From Cyanosarcina radialis HA8281-LM2 (GTDB lineage Bacteria; Cyanobacteriota; Cyanobacteriia; Cyanobacteriales; CCAP-1448), in assembly GCA_019359615.1 (NCBI GenBank), contig JAHHHA010000016.1:1-64000 (forward strand): a DNA stretch of 64,000 bases, read 5' to 3'. A model generated the notes under the pieces. That model ran no database searches. It worked only from the letters and a program-made list of their open reading frames with translations, and was not told the origin of the DNA. Below, one piece after another: positions 1 to 8,942 of this stretch. Each line of letters begins with the position of its first letter. The stretch's first letter is position 1. Made by a program: the position numbers and the translations under genes.

Positions 1-119
<119 letters not shown>

Positions 120-140
120 TCGCTAAGCGATCCGTTAACT

Positions 141-178
141 AAAAGCGCTCCCAGTTTCTGGGGGCGCTTTTGGTTTTT
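141..178 (+). terminator. Rho-independent terminator of psbA
   Basis: AAAAGCGCTCCC pairs with GGGGGCGCTTTT across a short AGTTTCT loop and is followed by a T-rich run (TGGTTTTTT). It lies 22 bases after the psbA stop. Confidence 0.85.
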
Positions 179-214
179 TCTGCTATAAGTTAGGAATAGG
201 CATAGATCGTCATC

Positions 215-249
215 GCGTTGGCGCTAGCCTGTGCGCTAGCACGTATCGC
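215..249 (+). repeat. 35-bp dispersed palindromic repeat (copy 1)
   Basis: The 35 bases starting GCGTTGGCGCTAGCC and ending CACGTATCGC recur in inverse orientation at 43007-43041 with 33 of 35 matches. A 17-base core recurs at 42798-42814. Here the copy is intergenic; the 43 kb copy is inside a reading frame. Confidence 0.8.
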
Positions 250-258
250 CTAATTTAA

Positions 259-437
259 GGGGTGAATTATAAAAAAGAGCGGCAGGTCAAGGGGGTGAGC
301 GTCCTGCCGCCGGGTGGGTGTTAACCCTAAATCTAAGTTAATTTATTGCTTTAGGGTTGTCGGTAAGAAAAAGTCATAAAAAGTAGGAACTTGTTGAGTA
401 AATAAGTAACCATTCGATCGCCAGTAAAATTCACCCC
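259..437 (+). ncRNA. Structured psbA-pheT spacer, candidate non-coding RNA
   Basis: A 10-bp outer stem (GGGGTGAATT at 259-268 with AATTCACCCC at 428-437) encloses two hairpins. One is GCGGCAGG/CCTGCCGC (279-286 with 303-310). The other is AACCCTAAA/TTTAGGGTT (323-331 with 352-360). No reading frame is supported here. Three nested perfect stems in 180 bases suggest a structured RNA or a mobile palindromic element. No known RNA family was recognised, and the strand is not determined by the stems alone. Confidence 0.4.
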
Positions 438-523
438 GATTTTGTCAAAGGTGAAGACGGAGTATCGGCTACAGTAAAATAGACAGGCTGCTTTTTTGTT
501 TTTGACTTTTGACTGGCCGATAA

Positions 524-2986
524 ATGCGTATATCTCTGAACTGGTTACAAGAATTAGTTGACATCGCGATCGCTCCCGCAGAATTGGCCGAAAAGCTAAC
601 TCTAGCTGGGTTTGAAGTCGAAGATATTGAAGATCGAAGGACCTGGGCTGATGGTGTCGTAGTCGGAAAAGTCCTGAGTCGCGAGTCTCATCCTAATGCC
701 GATAAATTAAGCGTTTGCCAGGTAGATGTCGGCAATGGCGCGGAGGTATTGAACATAGTTTGCGGTGCTGCTAACGTCCGCGAGGATATCTACGTGCCCG
801 TGGCAACTGTAGGGACGTATCTGCCGATCGTGGATTTGAAAATTAAACCAGCTAAACTGCGGGGCGTGCGTTCCGAGGGCATGATCTGCTCTTTAGCAGA
901 ATTGGGCCTAGCCAAAGAATCGGCTGGCATTCACATTTTTGAGGGCGATAACCTGCAATTAGGTAGCGACGTGCGGCCGCTTCTCGGTTTGGAAGATGTC
1001 ATTCTCGATTTGACCTCCACCGCCAATCGCGCCGATGCTTTGAGTATGGTGGGGATAGCGCGGGAAGTGGCAGCCCTGACGGGTGCTACCGTTAGATTGC
1101 CCGCCGCTGAAAAAACTCCTATTCCTTCCGGCAAAGGCAATCTGGGCGTGAAAATCGATCGCCCTCCAGCTTGTCCGGTTTACATCGGCACGGTAATTAC
1201 TGGAGTCAAAATTGCTCCTTCTCCCGAATGGTTGCAAACTCGCCTGCAATCGGCTGGCATTCGACCGATTAATAACGTGGTAGATGCCACCAATTACATC
1301 TTGTTGGAATGGGGTCAACCGCTACACGCCTTCGATCGCGAACGGTTATTATCGATCGCCCCTGGAACGTCCATACAGATTGGGGTACGGTTCGCGGAAA
1401 CTGGGGAATCTTTGAAAACCCTAGACGATCGCACCAGAAATCTGCAACCGCAAAACTTGTTAATTACCGCCAACGATCGCCCAGTGGCTTTAGCTGGCAT
1501 CATGGGCGGGCAGGAAACGGAAGTTTATGAAGGCACGCAAAATCTGGTTTTAGAAGCGGCTATCTTCGATTCTGCTACCACCCGGCGTTCTGCCCGCAGC
1601 CAAGGGGTACGCACCGAAGCCTCAAATCGCTACGAACGGGGAGTAAATTTGGCCGAATTAGAGGTTGCTACTCAAAGAGCGATCGATTTGATAACTCAAC
1701 TAGCTGGCGGGCAAGCTATTACTCAAGAAATTGCCGACTTTCGCCCGCATCGAGAGACTTGGACGCGATCGATCGAATTGCGATTAGAGCAAATCGATCG
1801 AATTTTAGGTTCGGTGGAGTTAGAAGAGGGCACGAGCGAACTTCAACCTGCTGATGTCGAGCGCACTTTAACAGCTTTGGGTTGTCAGGTAGAACGGGCA
1901 AAGTCGAAAAAGAAAGCCGACGCACCCGTTTGGACGGTGAAAGTTCCACCCTATCGCTATCGCGATTTAGAACGGGAAATCGATCTAATTGAAGAAGTTG
2001 CCCGGCTCTACGGTTACGATAACTTCTCTGTGACTCTGCCAGAGAAAACTGAAGCGGGGTATCTATCTTGGGAAGAAGAACTAACCCGGAAGGTGCGATC
2101 GACTTTTCGCGCCGCTGGACTAACGGAATTGATGCACTATTCCTACTCCCTCTCGAAGTCTGAAGATGGAGATTTGGTAGAGATTATCAATCCCATGTTT
2201 AGCGAATATTCCGCCTTGCGAACGGAATTAATTTCGGGGTTGATTAATGCCTTTCAGTACAATCTAGAGCAAGGAAACGGTGCTTTAAATGGGTTTGAGA
2301 TCGGCAAAGTCTTCTGGCGGGACGAAGAAGGGTTAGCCGAAGCCGACGCGCTAGCAGGGATTCTAGGCGGCGATCCGACTCAAGGACGCTGGATTAGAGG
2401 AGGTCGAGAACAGCCCATGACTTGGTTTGAAGCCAAGGGGGTGCTAGAAAGTGTATTTCAACGACTGGGACTGTCGGTAGAGTATCAGCCAGATCGCCGC
2501 GATCCGCGCCTCCATCCCGGACGCACCGCATCTTTATGGCTCTCAGGCGAAAGTTTGGGGACTTTTGGGCAATTGCACCCCCAACTTTGCCAGGAACGAG
2601 ACTTACCAAATGCTGTCTATGCCTTCCAACTCAATTTAGACGTAATCTTCGACTACCTGGAGACGAACGCCAATCTCAAACCTCAATTTCAGCCCTTTTC
2701 GACTTATCCCGCTTCGGATCGAGATCTGGCCTTTTTTGCTCCCATCGACGTATCTGTGGCCGAACTTCAACGAACGATCGTTAAAGCTGCTGGTAACTTG
2801 CTAGCAGCGGTGGAATTGTTTGACGAGTATCGGGGCGATAACGTCCCCGCCGGACAGCGGAGTTTGGCCTGGCGGCTAATTTATCGAGGCAGCGATCGCA
2901 CTCTCACCGATGAAGAGATCGAACCCGTGCATCAAAAAGTCCGGGAAGCTCTAACTGAAAAGTTTAGCATCAGCCTCAGAAGCTAG
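524..2986 (+). CDS. pheT: Phenylalanine-tRNA ligase beta subunit
   Basis: This 820-residue protein matches the full-length bacterial PheRS beta chain. That chain pairs with PheS to charge tRNA-Phe in the cytosol. Seen in order: the N-terminal [14 protein letters not shown] start, an EMAP/OB-type tRNA-binding domain (about 40-150, with [16 protein letters not shown]), the B3/4 editing domain (about 210-400), the B5 domain, the catalytic-like core (about 480-700, [11 protein letters not shown]) and the C-terminal ferredoxin-fold anticodon-binding domain ([13 protein letters not shown] to the end). pheS is not adjacent, as is usual in cyanobacteria. No strong ribosome-binding site precedes the ATG. 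The stop is only 10 bases from the convergent gene at 2997. Confidence 0.96.
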   Translation: MRISLNWLQELVDIAIAPAELAEKLTLAGFEVEDIEDRRTWADGVVVGKVLSRESHPNADKLSVCQVDVGNGAEVLNIVCGAANVREDIYVPVATVGTYLPIVDLKIKPAKLRGVRSEGMICSLAELGLAKESAGIHIFEGDNLQLGSDVRPLLGLEDVILDLTSTANRADALSMVGIAREVAALTGATVRLPAAEKTPIPSGKGNLGVKIDRPPACPVYIGTVITGVKIAPSPEWLQTRLQSAGIRPINNVVDATNYILLEWGQPLHAFDRERLLSIAPGTSIQIGVRFAETGESLKTLDDRTRNLQPQNLLITANDRPVALAGIMGGQETEVYEGTQNLVLEAAIFDSATTRRSARSQGVRTEASNRYERGVNLAELEVATQRAIDLITQLAGGQAITQEIADFRPHRETWTRSIELRLEQIDRILGSVELEEGTSELQPADVERTLTALGCQVERAKSKKKADAPVWTVKVPPYRYRDLEREIDLIEEVARLYGYDNFSVTLPEKTEAGYLSWEEELTRKVRSTFRAAGLTELMHYSYSLSKSEDGDLVEIINPMFSEYSALRTELISGLINAFQYNLEQGNGALNGFEIGKVFWRDEEGLAEADALAGILGGDPTQGRWIRGGREQPMTWFEAKGVLESVFQRLGLSVEYQPDRRDPRLHPGRTASLWLSGESLGTFGQLHPQLCQERDLPNAVYAFQLNLDVIFDYLETNANLKPQFQPFSTYPASDRDLAFFAPIDVSVAELQRTIVKAAGNLLAAVELFDEYRGDNVPAGQRSLAWRLIYRGSDRTLTDEEIEPVHQKVREALTEKFSISLRS

Positions 2987-2996
2987 TTCGATTTTT

Positions 2997-3218
2997 CTAT
3001 TTAGTTGGAGGTTGATTGGGGGAAATCTCTTGCAACTTCTGACGAAAAGCTTCTTCCATAATTCTCATACCTTCCTCATCTAGAGGAGGTGGATATTTTT
3101 TGGCATTGGGGTTTCGACGATCTAAATAAATCCCCCAAACTTCATTGTCATCTCTATGCTCTTTCAGGTAAGCCAGCAGTTCGGCCCGAGTCATTTGCTC
3201 AAAATTTGGTTTAGTCAT
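2997..3218 (-). CDS. Small DUF6887-like protein
   Basis: This 73-residue, charged soluble protein starts MTKPNFEQMTRAELLAYLKE, the pattern of a cyanobacterial small-protein family that I believe is DUF6887. Function is unknown. Its ATG overlaps the stop of the upstream gene by eight bases (ATGACTAA), so the two are translationally coupled. The paired organisation resembles a two-gene module of the toxin-antitoxin kind, but no catalytic motif is visible and that reading is only an inference. Confidence 0.7.
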   Translation of the reverse strand: MTKPNFEQMTRAELLAYLKEHRDDNEVWGIYLDRRNPNAKKYPPPLDEEGMRIMEEAFRQKLQEISPNQPPTK

Positions 3219-3396
3219 TATCTAATTCCCAAATCCCGTCAGATGGAACGATTATTTTGAATGCGTCGTTGTCTCCTGCTAGGATATACACGATTTTTCT
3301 GATTTCATCGTAGCGAAACAGATGAATGTCCTGGTAAAAATTTGAGAGCATCTGGCAGACGCGGGCACAGGCAAAAGCTTGGTCTACGGTCAGCAA
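3211..3396 (-). CDS. Small DUF6888-like protein
   Basis: This 61-residue protein (MLTVDQAFACARVCQML...) resembles the usual partner of the preceding DUF6887-like protein, which I believe is DUF6888. It begins with TTG. An AGGAAAG ribosome-binding site lies about nine bases upstream, which supports that start. Its stop overlaps the start of the downstream 73-residue gene by eight bases. Function is unknown; both are short, soluble and cyanobacteria-typical. Confidence 0.65.
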   Translation of the reverse strand: MLTVDQAFACARVCQMLSNFYQDIHLFRYDEIRKIVYILAGDNDAFKIIVPSDGIWELDND

Positions 3397-3509
3397 AACT
3401 TTCTTTCCTTAATGGTACAAGGCAAACAATGAGTACCTCAAAAATAATGCCGATTGGCTGCCCAAGTCCAGATATTTTCCTTGGGCGGTTCGGCCGGATT
3501 TTCTGCCAC

Positions 3510-3659
3510 TTATAGACAAAGCTCGATCGCTTCTCGAATGCGGTTCATGAGTTCGTCTACAGATTTAGCTTGCGTATGACATCCAGGAAGACCGGGCACA
3601 GAAGCAACGAAGTAGCCTTCCGAATCTCTCTCCACGACTACGTTGAATTTTTGGCTCAT
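3510..3659 (-). CDS. HicB-family antitoxin, shortened by in-frame stop
   Basis: These 49 residues (VVVERDSEGYFVASVPGLPG, then CHTQAKSVDELMNRIREAIELCL) are the HicB partial RNase H-like fold. HicB antitoxins neutralise the HicA mRNA interferase. The frame stops at a TAA (3510-3512) exactly where family members continue with Glu-Val. After that TAA the same frame stays open for 23 more codons (VAENPAEPPKENIWTWAANR...) to a TGA at 3438-3440. A single GAA-to-TAA change would explain this. No hicA gene is visible on either side. It may be a pseudogene or a short orphan. Confidence 0.7.
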   Translation of the reverse strand: MSQKFNVVVERDSEGYFVASVPGLPGCHTQAKSVDELMNRIREAIELCL

Positions 3660-3835
3660 CTTTAACCTCGATCGCTATCTTTTCTATAGATCCTAATTTT
3701 ATGGCGATCGCACCTGTCATTTTGCCAACAACTTCAAGGCGATCGCTTATCCTTTGCCCTCTTGCTATTGCCCGTCCCCCATGACTGAAAGAATTACTAT
3801 AGAAATGACGCTAAAAATGCTAGATCAAAAAAAGT

Positions 3836-4066
3836 ATGACTTTAGAAGAAGCTTTCAATCTCGTACAGCAACTTTCTCTGATAGATAAGGTGCGTTTAAT
3901 TGAGCGACTAGCCCCTAAAATAGAACAAGAATTAGTGGCTGCTAGTTCTACTGCTGGGCGGTCGCTGTGGGGTTTATGCGCCGATTTGGGAACTGCACCA
4001 TCGGCTGAAGAAATCGATGGGATTCGCCAGCAAGAATGGGCTACTTTCCCACAGGAGGATATTTAG
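3836..4066 (+). CDS. Antitoxin of a VapBC-type pair
   Basis: This 76-residue protein begins MTLEEAFNLVQQLSLIDKVR, the usual opening of the small cyanobacterial antitoxins encoded just before PIN toxins. The helical N-terminus is followed by a C-terminal tail rich in acidic and aromatic residues, as expected for toxin wrapping. The stop codon shares one base with the GTG start of the toxin (TAG/GTG), so the pair is co-translated. VapB-type antitoxins normally bind their own promoter with the toxin; no operator was identified. Confidence 0.75.
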   Translation: MTLEEAFNLVQQLSLIDKVRLIERLAPKIEQELVAASSTAGRSLWGLCADLGTAPSAEEIDGIRQQEWATFPQEDI

Positions 4067-4467
4067 TGCTGCGGGCTGTAGCTGATACTCACGCAATTAT
4101 TTGGTACATATTTGCTTCCGATCGACTTTCTCTTACTGCCCGAAATCTGATAGAAGAGATAGCTGCTGAAGGAAATGAAGTGGCTTTTTCATCGATTACT
4201 TTAGCTGAAATTGTCTATTTGAGTGAAAGAGGGCGGATTCATGAAAACACTATGGAAAGATTGTTGAGCGCAGTCGATCGCGAAAATGCTCTACTGGTTG
4301 AAATTCCTTTCGATCGCCGTATAGCTCAAGCATTAGGTCGAGTCGAGCGATCGCAGATCCCAGATTTGCCAGATCGGATGATTGCAGCTACAGCTTTGGC
4401 TCTCAACTTGCCTCTCATTAGTCGCGATCGCCGAATTCAATTATCAGATATAGAAACTATTTGGTGA
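4066..4467 (+). CDS. PIN-domain ribonuclease toxin (VapC type)
   Basis: This 133-residue PIN domain has the expected four acidic positions: D7 (VADTHAIIWY), E48 (TLAEIVYL), D103 (LPDRMIAATA) and D121 (ISRDRRI). VapC toxins are Mg-dependent ribonucleases that cut specific tRNAs or rRNA. I chose the GTG at 4066 over an in-frame ATG at 4036 because AGGAGG lies seven bases before the GTG and it overlaps the antitoxin stop by one base. The 4036 start would put ten residues encoded by the antitoxin tail on the toxin. Confidence 0.85.
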   Translation: MLRAVADTHAIIWYIFASDRLSLTARNLIEEIAAEGNEVAFSSITLAEIVYLSERGRIHENTMERLLSAVDRENALLVEIPFDRRIAQALGRVERSQIPDLPDRMIAATALALNLPLISRDRRIQLSDIETIW

Positions 4468-4632
4468 AACCAATAAAGGGCGATCGCTCCTCCCATTTTC
4501 CCCAAAATCCCCCGGTCGCGATCGCTGTTGATGTAGGGCGATCGATGTTACTTTAGATTTGCTGGAGAAAAATTTAAGGATGAGGTGCGATCGGATTGAA
4601 TAAGGTAAATTCTAGAGGTTGAGGGAAAGACG

Positions 4633-5874
4633 TTGGCAGATAGAGAACAGCTAGCTTTGCTTTTAAAAGGAGTGAAGGTTTGGAATCAGTGGAGATCTGA
4701 GAATTTCTGGAAAAATATGAACCTCAGCCGCCCCAACCTCAGCGGTGCTGACCTCAGCGGTGCCGACCTCAGTGGTGCTTTCCTCAGCGATGCCGACCTC
4801 AGCGGTGCCAACCTCAGAGTTGCCGACCTCAGCGATGCCAGCCTCAGCGATGCCGGCCTCGATGGTGCCGACCTCAGCAATGCCAACCTCAGAGTTGCCG
4901 ACCTCAGCGATGCCAGCCTCAGCAATTCCAACCTCAGTGGTGCTGCCCTCAGCGGTGCCGACCTCAGCGGTGCCGACCTCAGCGATGCTGTCCTCAGCGG
5001 TGCTGTCCTCGTTAGAACTCAAGCACTAGCAACTACCTTTACAGGTGCAAACTTAACTGGGGCTTGTTTAGAAAACTGGCATATAAACAGTGAAACCAAG
5101 CTGGATAATGTGATTTGCGAGTATTTCTATGAGAGGCAAAATAAACAAGAACGTCGTCCTCGCAGCGGTAGCTTCAAGCCTGGAGAGTTTGTGGCTCTAT
5201 TCCAGAAAGCCGTACAAACCGTCGATCTGATCTTTGTTGATGGGCTTGATTGGAAAGCCTTTTTCCAATCTTTTCAAGAACTGCGCTCGCAATATGAAGA
5301 CGACAACTTCACCATCCAAGCGATCGAAAGGAAAAGCGGTGGAGCTTTCGTCATTCGCTTGGAAGTACCAGCAGAATCTGATAAGGGAGCGATCGAGCGT
5401 CGAGCTAAAGAACTTTATGAGAAAGAGCTTAAACTGTTAGAAGAACGAGTTACAGAATACAAAGACCAAGTGAAATTTTTACGTCAAAGCAATACAAATC
5501 TAGAAAGGATTGTAGAAACAATGGCTAATAACCAACCTAAGAATGTTGAGGTCGAAATGAACTTTCCAGGTACAGTTTACGGTGCTGCTGGGAAGGTAGC
5601 TGGAAATATGATTGTCAATGCTTCACCGGAAAAGCAATCCCTGGCGGAAGCGGCGGCTGAAATCCAAAAGCTCCTCAAACAATTAGAGGAAACCAACCCC
5701 ACAGCTACCGAAGCCGAACAAAAAGCCTTTGTCACGGCGGCGATTCCCGTTACTGTCCGACAGCGGGCTGTGGCTGCACTCGAAGCTGGAGGTAAAGCTG
5801 CGATCGAAGAATTTCTCGATAATCCCTACGTCAATGTGGGCATGGCGATCGTTGAAGGGTGGCGCAATGGCTGA
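4633..5874 (+). CDS. Pentapeptide-repeat protein with coiled-coil C-terminus
   Basis: This 413-residue protein starts at TTG (GAGGGAAAG upstream). Residues about 34-125 are roughly 18 pentapeptides of A(D/N)LSx type, which form a right-handed quadrilateral beta helix. A linker follows, then a domain with a long charged helix (about 250-295, EKELKLLEERVTEYKDQV), a short Gly-rich strand (VYGAAGKVAGN) and a helical C-terminal part seen in many cyanobacterial proteins. Function is unknown and a scaffold role is likely. At DNA level the repeats are very young: a 43-base block is duplicated exactly 75 bases apart (4806-4848 and 4881-4923). Confidence 0.85.
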   Translation: MADREQLALLLKGVKVWNQWRSENFWKNMNLSRPNLSGADLSGADLSGAFLSDADLSGANLRVADLSDASLSDAGLDGADLSNANLRVADLSDASLSNSNLSGAALSGADLSGADLSDAVLSGAVLVRTQALATTFTGANLTGACLENWHINSETKLDNVICEYFYERQNKQERRPRSGSFKPGEFVALFQKAVQTVDLIFVDGLDWKAFFQSFQELRSQYEDDNFTIQAIERKSGGAFVIRLEVPAESDKGAIERRAKELYEKELKLLEERVTEYKDQVKFLRQSNTNLERIVETMANNQPKNVEVEMNFPGTVYGAAGKVAGNMIVNASPEKQSLAEAAAEIQKLLKQLEETNPTATEAEQKAFVTAAIPVTVRQRAVAALEAGGKAAIEEFLDNPYVNVGMAIVEGWRNG

Positions 5875-6004
5875 GAAGCCAGAATAGGCGATCGCATTCT
5901 CACCAATCGAGAGATCGAACCGCTGCATCAAAAAGTGCGTTTGCCCTTGCTCCCTCTTGACAATTCCTGGTCTGAAACTGCTAATATAACAAAGGTAAAA
6001 TCGA

Positions 6005-6076
6005 TGGGGTGTCGCCAAGTGGTAAGGCAGCTGGTTTTGGTCCAGCCATTCCGAGGTTCGAATCCTTGCACCCCAG
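6005..6076 (+). tRNA. trnQ: tRNA-Gln (anticodon TTG)
   Basis: The 72-base cloverleaf has acceptor stem TGGGGTG/CACCCCA, D arm GCCAAGTGGTAAGGC, anticodon stem GCTGG/CCAGC with loop TTTTGGT, and T arm CGAGG-TTCGAAT-CCTTG. The anticodon TTG reads CAA and CAG glutamine codons. No CCA is encoded. Confidence 0.95.
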
Positions 6077-6148
6077 TTGAATTAAGTCAAAAGCCAAGCT
6101 TTGGGAAGACTTCAGAGCGATCGCTCGGTTTCTCTCCCCGGTAGCAAT

Positions 6149-6643
6149 CTAAGGCGCGATCGCTCTCTCTTGCACCCGTTGAAAAATCCTGTCTGCTAGC
6201 TGAAACAAGGGATGTTGGGGATCTACCCCATGCTGGCAATTAGAAACCACTTCTACCCCACTTGACGTGCGGAAGCTGTATCTACTTTCTGGACCGTCGA
6301 ATGCTAGCGGGCAACCTTGAGATGGCCGAGATTTGATTTGCACGAAGTCAGTGCGACGAACTAACCGACGCAGGTTGCGCACGTCTTGGCGAGGCAAAAC
6401 CCCAGATATTTTTTGGCCCGAACTGTTGGTGTATTGATAGCGCCCGTTGGCAGTAATGGTAAGTTGCGAGAAGCATTCGCCCGCACACAGTCCACCTCCA
6501 ACCCAAATTTTAGCGATCGTATTATTGTCTAGAGGTTGTTCGCTACGAGTTTGAGAAAAAGAAGGTTCTGCTGCTACTACCCCAACAGGAGCAATAGTCA
6601 GCAAGCTTAAAGATGCTAAAAGAATAAATAATGGCTGTTTCAT
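6149..6643 (-). CDS. Secreted protein of unknown function
   Basis: This 164-residue protein begins MKQPLFILLASLSLLTIAPV, a clear signal peptide probably cut after VVAA. I start it at the Met at 6643; an in-frame Met at 6685 would add 14 residues ahead of the signal. The mature part has two close cysteines (GGGLCAGECF) and two later ones (SQGCPLAF, SNCQHG), a pattern suggesting disulfides in the periplasm. The segment LTITANGRYQYTNS resembles small secreted beta proteins common in cyanobacteria. No family is recognised. Confidence 0.7.
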   Translation of the reverse strand: MKQPLFILLASLSLLTIAPVGVVAAEPSFSQTRSEQPLDNNTIAKIWVGGGLCAGECFSQLTITANGRYQYTNSSGQKISGVLPRQDVRNLRRLVRRTDFVQIKSRPSQGCPLAFDGPESRYSFRTSSGVEVVSNCQHGVDPQHPLFQLADRIFQRVQERAIAP

Positions 6644-6766
6644 TGTTGAATTTAATAGTGAAGTTATTGCTACTATAAACAGCAATTCCAGCCAGAGCGA
6701 TCGCAGTTACAAAAGGTGAAACAAAAAAATAGTCAAGCTAAGTCGATCGTGTTAGTGGATAACTAG

Positions 6767-7396
6767 ATGGGATTATCTATAAAAGTTTTCAATCTAGCAG
6801 AGATTATCGCTGAAGACGAGCCTGAATTCCTTGAGGACTATCGGGAAGACTTTGCGGTTCTCCAAGCAGCACTACAACGTCAGGGGCTTACTAGATATCG
6901 GGAACCCGAATCTCTCCCTAACATTACCCTACGCCATGGAGTATGGGGATTTCCATATCGCGATCTACACTACCTTAGACGCTTCTATGCTCACCTGCGA
7001 TCTAATTTGCAAGTTCCTCCACCATTAATGGAAGGAGAACGGGCCGCTGAAGATCCAGTTATTGAGATGGTTTCATCTCCTGCACATCACTTGCTCTATC
7101 ATTCTGATTGCGACGGATTTTACGTTCCTATTGAGTTTAGCGAGGTCATTTTCGATTCTGATGTCATCGGAGAACTTATCGGTTCGAGTCAAAAGTTGAT
7201 GGCTGAATTGCTGTTTGTTGCCCCTTTTTTGAATATCGATCTCTCTGGGGGAATTCTCACTGATGACGAAGCAGAGAAAGTAAACGATGAAGCTCTCTCC
7301 GAAGAGCCTTACGCTACAGAAAAAATGGTGTGGATTAACCTATTTGAGTGTGCCCGCATTAGTATTGACTATGGCACAGCGATCGTCTTTGGGTAG
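6767..7396 (+). CDS. Hypothetical acidic protein
   Basis: This 209-residue soluble, strongly acidic protein (MGLSIKVFNLAEIIAEDEPE...) has no signal peptide or membrane segment. The middle carries SSPAHHLLYHSDCDGFYVPI followed by FSEVIFDSDVIGELIGSSQ. It looks like a single-domain cytosolic protein, similar in feel to contact-immunity proteins, but no family can be named. It stands alone between divergent and convergent neighbours. Confidence 0.65.
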   Translation: MGLSIKVFNLAEIIAEDEPEFLEDYREDFAVLQAALQRQGLTRYREPESLPNITLRHGVWGFPYRDLHYLRRFYAHLRSNLQVPPPLMEGERAAEDPVIEMVSSPAHHLLYHSDCDGFYVPIEFSEVIFDSDVIGELIGSSQKLMAELLFVAPFLNIDLSGGILTDDEAEKVNDEALSEEPYATEKMVWINLFECARISIDYGTAIVFG

Positions 7397-7431
7397 GCAG
7401 CGCCAACAATTTTAGAGATAGTTATAAACTT

Positions 7432-7458
7432 GTGGGATAGCCATCTTGGCTGTCCCAC
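7432..7458 (+). repeat. GTGGGATAGCC palindromic repeat
   Basis: GTGGGATAGCC and GGCTGTCCCAC form an imperfect hairpin around a five-base loop. Close relatives lie at 21820-21846 and 38289-38313. A further copy at 21625-21643 plus 21966 onward is split by a MITE. Here it sits between two convergent genes and may act as a terminator. Confidence 0.75.
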
Positions 7459-7492
7459 AGGCAGGCAGGATGCCTGCCCCACAAGATTGCTA

Positions 7493-8215
7493 TTAGGCTT
7501 CGAGTTCTTTCAGGGCAGTTTCTAAGTCAGCAGTCAGTTGTCTAGCCCCTCTTTTGGCTGACATCTGGGAATAATCAGCCGCTAGTAAGGGAGAACCAAT
7601 CTGAATTTTTACCTGACATCGCCACTTTGGTATGGGTTGACTGTAACTGATGCTCATGGGAACGATTTTTACTCCCAATCCAGAACTACCTGAAGATCGA
7701 GCTTCTTGTTCTGCTTGTAAGGCAATGCGAGCGACTCCGCGTTTCAGGGGGTGAACGCGACCATCTCTAAAAATATTACCCTCTGGAAAAATCGCGATCG
7801 CTTCCCCATCGAGCAGCAATTCTACCCCATGGCGAAAGCTACTAATTCCTGGTTGTTCGGTATCGATGGGAAATCCACCTAAACGCCGAATTAAAAAACC
7901 TTGTAGCCCTGTCATTTCATTGGCAGAAACCATAAACCGCAGTTCGCGACCTGTAATATCTTTGCCAGCAGCGTAAGGCACCATCAAAGCATCCCAGCGG
8001 GCACGATGGGTGGGAGCGAGGATTACTGGACCAGTGGTAGGTAAATGCTCGCGTCCTTTAACTTCTATGCGATTGAAATAAAATGGCAGCAAACCATAAC
8101 GCCCCAAGGGATAGGCAATAGATGTCAGCCAAGGAACAACTCTAGAATTAACCGCAACTAACTTAGACGGCGTGGATGAATTTAATATTTTGAGAGAGCG
8201 ATCTAACTGAATCAT
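7493..8215 (-). CDS. 1-acyl-sn-glycerol-3-phosphate acyltransferase family protein
   Basis: This 240-residue PlsC-type acyltransferase transfers an acyl chain to lysophosphatidic acid or a related lysolipid at the membrane. The HX4D catalytic motif is present (APTHRARWDAL), as is the acceptor-binding FPEGN motif (IFPEGNIFRDG). The next LKRG block (HPLKRGVARIA) is also present. Length is normal. A second PlsC-like gene lies at 63003-63725, so substrate division cannot be decided. It stands alone on the minus strand. Confidence 0.85.
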   Translation of the reverse strand: MIQLDRSLKILNSSTPSKLVAVNSRVVPWLTSIAYPLGRYGLLPFYFNRIEVKGREHLPTTGPVILAPTHRARWDALMVPYAAGKDITGRELRFMVSANEMTGLQGFLIRRLGGFPIDTEQPGISSFRHGVELLLDGEAIAIFPEGNIFRDGRVHPLKRGVARIALQAEQEARSSGSSGLGVKIVPMSISYSQPIPKWRCQVKIQIGSPLLAADYSQMSAKRGARQLTADLETALKELEA

Positions 8216-8358
8216 GTATAGAATTTCAACGTCTTAATAATTTCTTCTATACCTACCCTAAATCTTTTAGCTCGATCGTGGTTTCCTCAATGGACACTTT
8301 TACAACTGGCAATTTTCAACTTGCAAGGCATTAATTGCGAATTGCGAATTGCGAATTG

Positions 8359-8871
8359 TCAACTGTTCTCTTTGATGCGTCGTTGGCTGAACCAAGTTTG
8401 CAATTGCTGCCGACAAGCAGATTCTAAGATCCCTCCCAAAACTGATAGGCGATGGTTAGAGCAAGCACTATCTGGGATGTTGGCGACAGTGCGAATTGCA
8501 CCCGTTTTCGGGTCGTCGGCTCCGTAAACTAGCCACCCGATGCGAGCCAAAACGATCGCTCCAGCGCACATCGGACAAGGTTCTAGCGTGACATAAAGAG
8601 TGCATCGATCGAGATGCCAGGATTGCAAAACTCGTCCGGCGGCTCTGAGGGCAACGATTTCAGCGTGAGCCGTCGGATCTCGATCGCGTTCGCGACGGTT
8701 TTCCCCTTCAGCAATTAAGTTGCCATTAGCATCGACAATTACTGCCCCTACAGGCACTTCTCCGGCATCACCTGCTGACCGAGCTAGAGCTATTGCTTTT
8801 CTCATCCATTGCTGATGGAGGGCATAAGCATTTTGGTTAAGTTTTTCAAACCATTGAGGATCGGAGTGCAT
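8359..8871 (-). CDS. tadA: tRNA-specific adenosine deaminase
   Basis: This 170-residue zinc deaminase converts A34 to inosine in the wobble position of tRNA-Arg(ACG), an essential step in bacteria. Visible motifs are HAE at 69-71 (TAHAEIVALRAA; zinc ligand and catalytic Glu) and PCPMC at 98-102 (zinc cysteines). The ARxGWLVYGA stretch that follows is also typical. The C-terminal 20 residues run into an AATTGCGAATTG-type intergenic repeat. Confidence 0.93.
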   Translation of the reverse strand: MHSDPQWFEKLNQNAYALHQQWMRKAIALARSAGDAGEVPVGAVIVDANGNLIAEGENRRERDRDPTAHAEIVALRAAGRVLQSWHLDRCTLYVTLEPCPMCAGAIVLARIGWLVYGADDPKTGAIRTVANIPDSACSNHRLSVLGGILESACRQQLQTWFSQRRIKENS

Positions 8872-8942
8872 AAATCCAAAAAAACCAACCTATTAGCCAA
8901 CGACAGGGTGAAAACCCACTAGCTTATTTTGGAGGAAATCCC

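Noticed and set aside
4663-5029. Long repetitive frames in other phases of the pentapeptide gene
   Set aside because: The 15-base repeat keeps all frames open; only the A(D/N)LSx phase gives a known fold and continues into the C-terminal domain.
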